From an uncultured Fusibacter sp. (lineage in GTDB: Bacteria; Bacillota; Clostridia; Peptostreptococcales; Acidaminobacteraceae), in contig CALFXQ010000174.1 of assembly GCA_937958285.1 (NCBI GenBank), positions 1-5,354 of the forward strand: DNA of 5,354 nt, read 5' to 3'. A program made the translations under genes and the position numbers. How positions within the stretch are numbered: position 1 is the stretch's first letter; every line of letters begins with the position of its first letter. The notes below the pieces were generated by a model. The model was not told where the DNA came from. It did no database searches and saw nothing but the letters and a program-made list of their open reading frames with translations. Positions 1 through 5,354 of the stretch are shown here, one piece after another.

Positions 1-2
1 TG

Positions 3-2111
3 GAAACACTAATTGATGAGAGTAATAGATTATTCTTGATGAATAGAGAAAATTCGAGTCTACTTTTCAAAGATATATTTGTTGAACCCGAGCTAAAGAC
101 TAATAGTTACTCGGATATCAATTTGAGTGAAAAAGAGATTTCTAAAGAAAAAAATATACCTACTGCGGAACTCTTGGAAAATACTAACTATGTCATCTTT
201 GGTAAAGATAAAAGTGGTAAATCGTCCTTATTATACAAAACTGCTATAGATATGCTTGATAATTTTGATAGGTACAAGACACTACCAATAATTATTGACT
301 TGTTTGATAGTCAGCACGAGGACAAACTTAACATTGAGAAGACTGTAAGAAACCAGTATAACTTATCACATAAAGACTTTGAGAAACTTCAGAACAAATT
401 GAGTATAAAAGTACTTGTAGACAACTACTCAACTGACACAAAGGATATGAACAAAGTCTTTTTTGAGACTATAGATGACCAATGTAAAAAACTGAGCATA
501 AGTTTTTTAATGACTTCTTGTACTCAAATAGATTCTGATTTCGTTGTGCTTAGTAATTTGATAGAATGTAAAAGATTATTTATACATACTATTTCAAGAA
601 AAAGTATTCGTGAGTTGACTAACAAATGGCCTCTGCGCTGTAATCAAGAGGATGCAATTGATAAAATCACGAAAATTCTGTCTGCGATGAATATTGGATT
701 CAATTTTTGGACAGTCTCAATGTTCTTGTTTATTTTAGAGAAAACTGAGGATTTTAAGGTGCGGAACAGTTCCGAACTTATTGAATTGTATGTAGAAAAG
801 ATACTTGAAAAAGAAAAGTTGATACTAACTACTCGTGATCTATCTTATGAAAGTTTTAAAATATACTTGTCTGAGTTGGCTTATTTCCTGTTTAAAGAAA
901 AAACAGACAATAATTATAAAGCAAGTTTCTTGGATCTACTAACTTGTTATGAAAAACTAAAAGTCAAGAATATTCGAATTGTTGCAGAAGGTCGTACTGT
1001 TATTCAATACCTGATAAATCATGGCATGCTTGTAAACACTAATTGTGATCAATATTCATTTAGAATGAGAGGCCTCTTTGAATATTTTCTTTCTTATTAC
1101 ATGTTTAGGAATGAGGAGTTTAAAGATGAGATCCTTAATAATTATCAGAACTACATCGCTTTTAGTAATGAGATCGAGTTATATTCTGGGATGAAGAAGA
1201 ATGATAGCAAAATGTTAAGACATCTTTTAAAAGCACTGCAACAACTTAAATCTGAAGTAAACAAAAAGATGAGCAATGAACATGATTTTGAAGAAATAAT
1301 CAAGGAAAAAAACGAAAAAATAACCAACATTATGAACATTGCTAACCATTTGAAGGAGACTATTGAACCGCTCTCATTAGATATTCAAGATGAAATCGAT
1401 GATAGTGCTGATCCTTTAGTAGGGCTAAATACTAAGTTGGAGATAAAGAAACAAACTCAGGTAAATTCTTATTCTGATTATATTAATTGTGTAAATGTTC
1501 TGGGTCGCGCTTTTAGAAATATGGATGATATAAGTGACACTGTTCTTCTAAAGACAATTTTTCGATACTTACTAAATGAAAGCTGTCTGAGCATCTATTA
1601 TGTTGTACAAGAGTTTTTAAAGGACAGCGGGGAAGGTCTTATAAAAGAGAATCAAATTAAGGAATTTGAAAAATTCATGTTAGCATTTGCACCATTGCTA
1701 GCGCACAGTATGCTATACGAAATGATTTCACATCCAACAATATCTAATTTAATAAAAGATGAAATAGCAGTATTAAAAAGTGAAGATGGTCCTCATGATG
1801 TGAAACTTTTTGTGTTATATTTCATGTTAATTGAAATCAATATCCATGATGAAATTGATAAGGTTGAAGAACTCATAGACACAATTAAGTACTGGAATGT
1901 TCATAACTCCACATTTTTCAAACTATTATCTTATGTTGCATTTAAAACTAATGGTGATGATATAACACTAAAGAAACTTAAGAAGAACATTGATTTAGTT
2001 TACAAGAAACTTTATCCCAATTCAAAAGTTAGCTCTGTATCTAGTATGATTGAAGATTTGAAGACAAAAGGTAGAGCAGTGCTTCCAACTGAGACGTTCG
2101 ATATTAGTTAA
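3..2111 (+). CDS. STAND-like P-loop NTPase, N-terminus cut by window edge
   Basis: This is probably the C-terminal part of a STAND-type (signal-transducing) NTPase, a class in which a sensor region and NTPase switch control an N-terminal effector, often in phage defence. Seen: 702 codons ending in TAA. The frame is open to base 3, and no convincing ribosome site precedes the first internal starts (TTG at 36, ATG at 39), so I treat it as 5'-partial. The segment 'LLFKDIFVEPEL' (from about base 60) resembles the linker before the NTPase in many effector-STAND proteins. Walker A is GKDKSGKSS (bases 201-227). The probable Walker B is KVLVDNYS (bases 408-431), with Asn where a second acidic residue is common. 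'SFLMTSC' (bases 501-521) sits where a sensor-1 strand is expected. 'FRMRGLFEYFLSYYM' (from base 1059) matches the helical motif seen after the winged helix in such proteins. A charged, helix-prone stretch follows (about 1215-1400), then an all-helical C-terminus without recognisable repeats. There is no signal peptide or membrane segment in the visible part. The gene is clearly more AT-rich than its neighbour. The effector type and ligand are unknown; assignment beyond a P-loop NTPase is inference. Confidence 0.75.
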   Translation, partial: ETLIDESNRLFLMNRENSSLLFKDIFVEPELKTNSYSDINLSEKEISKEKNIPTAELLENTNYVIFGKDKSGKSSLLYKTAIDMLDNFDRYKTLPIIIDLFDSQHEDKLNIEKTVRNQYNLSHKDFEKLQNKLSIKVLVDNYSTDTKDMNKVFFETIDDQCKKLSISFLMTSCTQIDSDFVVLSNLIECKRLFIHTISRKSIRELTNKWPLRCNQEDAIDKITKILSAMNIGFNFWTVSMFLFILEKTEDFKVRNSSELIELYVEKILEKEKLILTTRDLSYESFKIYLSELAYFLFKEKTDNNYKASFLDLLTCYEKLKVKNIRIVAEGRTVIQYLINHGMLVNTNCDQYSFRMRGLFEYFLSYYMFRNEEFKDEILNNYQNYIAFSNEIELYSGMKKNDSKMLRHLLKALQQLKSEVNKKMSNEHDFEEIIKEKNEKITNIMNIANHLKETIEPLSLDIQDEIDDSADPLVGLNTKLEIKKQTQVNSYSDYINCVNVLGRAFRNMDDISDTVLLKTIFRYLLNESCLSIYYVVQEFLKDSGEGLIKENQIKEFEKFMLAFAPLLAHSMLYEMISHPTISNLIKDEIAVLKSEDGPHDVKLFVLYFMLIEINIHDEIDKVEELIDTIKYWNVHNSTFFKLLSYVAFKTNGDDITLKKLKKNIDLVYKKLYPNSKVSSVSSMIEDLKTKGRAVLPTETFDIS

Positions 2112-2182
2112 TAGTCGGCATTAAAAGTATTAATCAAGAGAAGACTGTTGCTATCTAGTATCAATTTCCCCAGCACACTTAA
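2112..2182. other. Short AT-rich spacer after the NTPase gene
   Basis: No gene and no intrinsic terminator (hairpin plus T-run) is visible here. The only structure noted is TCAATTTCCC at 2161-2170, a perfect 10-base inverted match to GGGAAATTGA at 2208-2217 in repeat unit 1 and again at 2401-2410 in unit 2. If transcription of the NTPase gene continues, this sequence could pair with the first unit. Confidence 0.5.
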
Positions 2183-2376
2183 TACGCATCTCAACCAGTT
2201 ACGGTACGGGAAATTGAAGTTGAATCAATTGGTGTGACTAGGGTGTAGAGTCAATTGCCTAAAGGGTACCCGGTACCACAGCGGGAAATGACGAAAATAA
2301 GCTGCACCTCTGTGCGTCAGGCGCTGCTAAAGCAGTGCCTGACCATGAATGATTGAGTATTACAATCGTCTATTTT
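2183..2376 (+). repeat. Tandem intergenic repeat, unit 1 (194 bp)
   Basis: First of two head-to-tail copies of an unrecognised non-coding element. It begins TACGCATC and ends ATTACAATCGTCTATTTT, directly abutting unit 2. The boundaries are where similarity between the copies starts and stops by eye. By hand alignment 173 of 194 positions match unit 2. There are 20 substitutions and one single-base indel. The identical blocks are 2208-2256 (49 nt), 2264-2277 (14 nt, GGGTACCCGGTACC) and 2299-2327 (29 nt). The unit holds several potential hairpins: 2212-2230, 2235-2253, 2304-2315 and 2316-2343. It contains no open reading frame of note. The strand is given only by the direction of the flanking genes. 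It is not a CRISPR (no spacer), and no transposase or reverse transcriptase is present in the window. Confidence 0.92.
2316..2343 (+). other. 12-bp hairpin in repeat unit 1
   Basis: The arms GTCAGGCGCTGC (2316-2327) and GCAGTGCCTGAC (2332-2343) pair over 12 bp with one G-T wobble and a TAAA loop. A smaller hairpin GCAC-CTCT-GTGC (2304-2315) ends exactly where this one begins, so the two could stack. No T-run follows, so it does not look like an intrinsic terminator. The counterpart in unit 2 is at 2509-2536. Confidence 0.85.
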
Positions 2377-2569
2377 TACGCATCGCAACCAGGTACGGTA
2401 GGGAAATTGAAGTTGAATCAATTGGTGTGACTAGGGTGTAGAGTCAATTACCCAATGGGTACCCGGTACCGCAGTGGGAAATAGGGAAATCAAGCTGCAC
2501 CTCTGTGCGTCAGGCGCTGCCATAGCAGTGCCTAACCATGATTGCTCAAGTATTACAATCGTCCATTTT
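2377..2569 (+). repeat. Tandem intergenic repeat, unit 2 (193 bp)
   Basis: Second copy, starting at TACGCATC with no spacer after unit 1 and ending GTCCATTTT, 74 bases before the helicase gene. The blocks identical to unit 1 are at 2401-2449, 2457-2470 and 2492-2520. Relative to unit 1 it lacks one C near base 2400. Its large hairpin (2509-2536) has loop CATA instead of TAAA and one C-A mismatch (2511 with 2534) where unit 1 pairs. GGGAAAT occurs three times here (2401, 2476, 2484) against two in unit 1. The degree of divergence suggests the duplication is not recent, or that the two copies were acquired separately. Confidence 0.92.
2509..2536 (+). other. Matching hairpin in repeat unit 2
   Basis: The same stem as 2316-2343. 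Its left arm is identical to that of unit 1, the loop is changed to CATA, and the right arm has one G-to-A change that leaves a C-A mismatch third from the base. The adjacent small hairpin GCAC-CTCT-GTGC is at 2497-2508. As in unit 1, no T-run follows. Confidence 0.8.
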
Positions 2570-2588
2570 CAAATGACCTACATCAAAT

Positions 2589-2617
2589 GTGACTGAACCA
2601 AAACGTACATTACTAAT
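2589..2617 (+). promoter_or_regulatory. Weak sigma-70-like promoter candidate for the helicase gene
   Basis: GTGACT (2589-2594) and ACTAAT (2612-2617), 17 bases apart, each match four of six consensus bases. This is the best pair I found between the repeats and the helicase gene, but such matches are common by chance. A promoter inside the repeat units is equally possible. Confidence 0.2.
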
Positions 2618-2632
2618 GGTTTCGCACCATGA

Positions 2633-2638
2633 AAGGTG
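2633..2638 (+). promoter_or_regulatory. Ribosome binding site of the helicase gene
   Basis: AAGGTG ends five bases before the ATG at 2644, good Shine-Dalgarno placement. An in-frame TAA at 2641-2643 lies directly before that ATG, so no upstream start in this frame is possible. CACC (2625-2628) could pair with GGTG (2635-2638) and partly mask the site. The stem is only 4 bp. Confidence 0.75.
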
Positions 2639-2643
2639 ATTAA

Positions 2644-5354
2644 ATGCCAACCCTAAAACTATATGAGCACCTCATTACTAAGCTTCTCACTAAAAAACTA
2701 GATGAGTCCAGGCACGACCATAAACTTTTTATTGAAGAACTAGACAGCACCGAGTCTAGTTCAATTTTGGCCTTGTACCTAAAAAATGCTGTGGAGCACG
2801 GATTACGACATTATAAGAAGCAGGATGAGTTAAATGAGCAGCTGCGCATTGCAAATGGCTTGATTATTAGGTTGAAAGAATTGACTCAAGATGATAGTTT
2901 AGAGGATTGGCTGATTGAAGAATCTAAGGTTCTGCGTGGGATGTACGATGGCCACCACCAGGAGGATGTGTTTAAAGAGAGCATCCCCTTGAGTTCCATA
3001 TCTAAGTCCAGCCTCTTTACCGGTGGAAAGGGTGACCCCCAGGTTTATCGGGAGCTCAAACGTGAAATTGCCACTGCTGATAAAGTGGATTTACTGGTGT
3101 CCTTTATCAAGTACAGCGGTCTACGGTTGATCTTTGACAATCTGGTGGAACACACTAAAACCAAGCCCCTTAGGGTGATTACCACAAGTTACATGGGCGC
3201 GACGGATTTAAAAGCGGTTAAGATGCTGGCGGATTTGCCCAATACTCAGGTGCGGATTTCCTATGATACCAAGCGAACTCGTTTACACGCTAAAGCTTAT
3301 TATTTTGACAGGGATACGGGCTTTAGTACGGCTTATATTGGGTCGTCCAATCTCAGTAAAGCTGCCCTTAGCGAGGGCACAGAATGGAATATGAAGGTCA
3401 GCGAGTATACGTCTTTTGATATTATTCAGAAGTTTAGGTATACTTTTGAAACCTATTGGAACATGAGTGAGTTTATGGCTTTTGACTCAAATTGTGACGC
3501 AGACGTCCAGCGCCTTAAATACGCACTGAGCACAGAAGGGAATCAGACCTCTGATTTTGAAGTGGGTGTGGGTTACTTTGATTTAAAGCCTTTTACATAT
3601 CAACAAGAAATATTGGACCAATTGGCCATTGAGCGCACGGTGCACCATTCCTATCGCAATCTGGTGGTGGCGGCGACTGGAACGGGCAAGACCATGGTTG
3701 CAGCCTTTGATTTTAAGAGGTTTTATCAAGCCAACCCCCTGGCGAAACTCCTGTTTTTAGCCCATCGCGAAGAGATCCTGAAACAAAGTATGGCTAGCTT
3801 TAGAGGCGTTTTAAGAGACGCCAATTTTGGGGAGCTTTGGCTTGGTGGCAATCGCCCCAGTTTCTTTAACCATGTATTTGGTTCGATACAAACCTTGACG
3901 GCCAGCGAGAATTTAGCTGAGCTCCGTAGGGATCACTTTGATTACATTGTGTTGGATGAATCCCACCACGGGGCTGCTGAGTCCTATCAGAGCGTTTTGA
4001 AGCACTTTGATCCCACAATTCTGTTGGGCTTAACAGCGACCCCCGAACGGATGGATGGCAAGTCCATTTTAGATGACTTTAACAATCGAATTGCTTACGA
4101 AATTAGGTTGAATCAGGCGATTGAGCAGAATTTACTTTGTCCCTTTCATTATTTTGGTGTCACAGATACCACGGATATCTCTTCTGTTAAGTGGCAAAGT
4201 GGCCGCTATGCTGGAGGAGAGTTAAGCCTGACTTATATAGGTGACCATCAACGAGATAGGGCAATTATCACCGCCGTTAATAAATATGTGGCCGACATAG
4301 ATGCCGTAAAAGGTATTGGCTTTTGTGTGGATCAAAACCATGCAAAACATATGGCCGGGGTCTTTAACCGGGCAGGCATCCCCAGCGAATCTTTGGACTC
4401 AAATTCCAATAAAGAACTAAGGCATACCATTCAAAAGCGTCTTAAAAAGGGCGAGATTAAGCTGATCTTTGTGGTGGATCTTTATAACGAGGGTGTGGAC
4501 TTACCATTTTTAAACACCGTGCTCTTCTTAAGACCAACAGATTCTGCCACGGTATTTATCCAGCAACTCGGTAGGGGTCTTCGCCTCCATGATGGCAAAG
4601 AAGTCTTAACAGTGCTAGATTTTATTGGTCAGGCCCATAAAGAATATGACTACCGCATGAAGTTTCAAAAGCTGGTTGGTAGAACCACCCATTCTATGAA
4701 GGATGAGATTGAGCATGGGTTTTCATCTGTGCCGAGAAACTGTTTTATTCAACTTGAACGGTATGCAAAAGAATATGTTCTAAGAAATATTAAAGAGGGC
4801 AAGACTGATGTGAGTAAGTTAAGGCGGATGCTTGGGGCTTATATAACTGATTCAGGCCTTAGTCTAACAGTTAGTAACTTTTTAAAATACTATGATCTTG
4901 AATCGCAAGAGCTATACAAGTACGCGACCCTATTCGAACTGGAAAACCCTCAATATAGGCTTAGTGAGAGTTTGTCACTGAGCGGGTTCGCTAATTTTAA
5001 GCTGATTTTTTCTAGACTTTGCAAACTTGATGATATTAGTTTGCTCACCTTCTTGATCGACTATTTGAAGTCGCCAAGAGAAGACTTATCTGTTATTGAG
5101 CAGAGGCAACTACTGATGCTTTATTATTCTGTATGCAATAAAGAACCAGAAGCCTTGGACAAAGAACTAGATGGATCCAGTATAGACCCCTCAAAGATCC
5201 TTTATCAGGTGTTTTCCAAGATGATTCATGGTGCAGAAGTTTTTGTTCGTGAGATGATAGATCTTCTAGCATATAACTTGGACAGGGCATCTCATATACC
5301 TGTGAGTCTAAACCTTGCCCCAGAAGTGCCCCTTGAACTACATGCAACTTATAC
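2644..5354 (+). CDS. PLD-nuclease / SF2 helicase / DUF3427 protein, C-terminus cut by window edge
   Basis: A cytosolic multidomain protein combining a phospholipase D-fold nuclease with a superfamily 2 DNA/RNA translocase. Family members occur in defence islands; the substrate is unknown. Seen: 903 codons without a stop, continuing past the window. The N-terminus 'LYEHLITKLL' is typical of the family. Residues about 130-260 form the PLD domain with one HKD motif: H215, K217 and D222, then GSSN at 233-236. One HKD per chain implies that two chains form the active site, as known for PLD enzymes. The helicase core follows: Walker A AATGTGKT (343-350), Ia LAHRE (372-376), DESH box (438-441), motif III LTATPER (463-469), motif V DLYNEGVDLP (612-621) and motif VI QQLGRGLR (640-647), all intact. 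After 'VLDFIGQAHKEYDYR', the region from about 680 (including 'GFSSVPRNCFIQLER') matches DUF3427. Family proteins are usually around 1,000 residues or more, so perhaps 100 or more are missing. The start is fixed by the in-frame stop just upstream and a good ribosome site. Its base composition is less AT-rich than the NTPase gene. Confidence 0.93.
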   Translation, partial: MPTLKLYEHLITKLLTKKLDESRHDHKLFIEELDSTESSSILALYLKNAVEHGLRHYKKQDELNEQLRIANGLIIRLKELTQDDSLEDWLIEESKVLRGMYDGHHQEDVFKESIPLSSISKSSLFTGGKGDPQVYRELKREIATADKVDLLVSFIKYSGLRLIFDNLVEHTKTKPLRVITTSYMGATDLKAVKMLADLPNTQVRISYDTKRTRLHAKAYYFDRDTGFSTAYIGSSNLSKAALSEGTEWNMKVSEYTSFDIIQKFRYTFETYWNMSEFMAFDSNCDADVQRLKYALSTEGNQTSDFEVGVGYFDLKPFTYQQEILDQLAIERTVHHSYRNLVVAATGTGKTMVAAFDFKRFYQANPLAKLLFLAHREEILKQSMASFRGVLRDANFGELWLGGNRPSFFNHVFGSIQTLTASENLAELRRDHFDYIVLDESHHGAAESYQSVLKHFDPTILLGLTATPERMDGKSILDDFNNRIAYEIRLNQAIEQNLLCPFHYFGVTDTTDISSVKWQSGRYAGGELSLTYIGDHQRDRAIITAVNKYVADIDAVKGIGFCVDQNHAKHMAGVFNRAGIPSESLDSNSNKELRHTIQKRLKKGEIKLIFVVDLYNEGVDLPFLNTVLFLRPTDSATVFIQQLGRGLRLHDGKEVLTVLDFIGQAHKEYDYRMKFQKLVGRTTHSMKDEIEHGFSSVPRNCFIQLERYAKEYVLRNIKEGKTDVSKLRRMLGAYITDSGLSLTVSNFLKYYDLESQELYKYATLFELENPQYRLSESLSLSGFANFKLIFSRLCKLDDISLLTFLIDYLKSPREDLSVIEQRQLLMLYYSVCNKEPEALDKELDGSSIDPSKILYQVFSKMIHGAEVFVREMIDLLAYNLDRASHIPVSLNLAPEVPLELHATY

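Larger units (their letters stand above)
2183..2569 (+). ncRNA. Possible structured RNA, duplicated (hypothetical)
   Basis: Inference only. Each unit can fold into consecutive local hairpins in the same order: AATTGA/TCAATT with a 7-nt loop, TGACT/AGTCA with a 9-nt loop, GCAC/GTGC with loop CTCT, and then, stacked directly on it, the long GC-rich stem. Sequence is held constant in the 49-nt and 29-nt blocks that contain most of the arms and varies in the linkers, a pattern expected of a functional RNA or a protein-binding site. No known RNA family is recognised, and no promoter or terminator fixes the strand or ends. The alternative is a DNA recombination site or a small non-autonomous mobile repeat. 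Confidence 0.3.

Noticed and set aside
1151..1339. 62-codon minus-strand reading frame
   Set aside because: Lies wholly inside the NTPase gene on the opposite strand. Its hydrophobic, low-complexity translation reflects antisense reading of AT-rich codons, and I saw no supporting start context.
2126..2135. Remnant of a third repeat unit (AGTATTAATC resembling AGTATTACAATC of the unit ends)
   Set aside because: Too short, and the similarity does not extend to either side.
2316..2343. Rho-independent terminator of the NTPase gene
   Set aside because: A strong stem, but it is followed by CATGAATGATTG rather than a T-run, and it recurs inside a repeated unit.
2183..2569. CRISPR array
   Set aside because: Only two units of about 194 bases, directly abutting, with no spacers and no cas genes.
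2183..2569. Integron attC sites
   Set aside because: GTTGAAT and GCCTAAC words fit the degenerate core motifs, but they are not in the right order, spacing or complementarity to form the attC palindrome.
2183..2569. Retron msr-msd RNA or group II intron domain
   Set aside because: No reverse transcriptase in the window, no long flanking a1/a2 inverted repeat and no group II domain V sequence.
2629..2643. Four-codon leader peptide (ATG AAA GGT GAT TAA) just before the helicase start
   Set aside because: It overlaps the ribosome site of the main gene, has no good site of its own, and such short frames are common by chance.
5093..5347. 84-codon minus-strand reading frame
   Set aside because: Antisense to the DUF3427 region of the helicase gene, with no recognisable protein motif.

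Overview
The window holds two large same-strand genes, both cut by the window edges, separated by a 532-base non-coding gap. Most of that gap is a tandem duplication of a structured element of about 194 bases. Both genes belong to protein classes typical of bacterial anti-phage defence islands. The source is a bacterium. The moderate base composition of the right-hand gene and its strong Shine-Dalgarno site would fit a gammaproteobacterium, but this is a weak inference and no taxonomic marker is present.

Bases 3-2111 carry the C-terminal 702 residues of an AT-rich gene. It has the features of a STAND-type P-loop NTPase: a 'DIFVEPEL' linker motif, a Walker A, a degenerate Walker B, and a distal 'FEYFLSYYM'-type helical motif. 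The frame is open to the left edge, so the start and any N-terminal effector domain probably lie outside.

Bases 2112-2643 have no coding capacity worth naming. Bases 2183-2376 and 2377-2569 are two head-to-tail copies of one unit, about 89% identical (173 of 194 aligned positions by hand count). The 21 differences are clustered. Stretches of 49, 29 and 14 bases are identical, while the linkers and tail vary. Each unit can form several short hairpins, the best being a 12-bp stem with a 4-base loop in copy 1. I do not recognise the element. It may be a structured RNA, a recombination site or a small non-autonomous repeat, and it is the main target for follow-up.

Bases 2644-5354 carry the first 903 codons of a PLD-nuclease / superfamily 2 helicase / DUF3427 protein that runs off the right edge. 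The HKD nuclease motif and helicase motifs I, Ia, II, III, V and VI are all intact. The two genes differ in base and codon use and are probably independent acquisitions placed side by side. A functional link between either gene and the duplicated element is possible but unproven.
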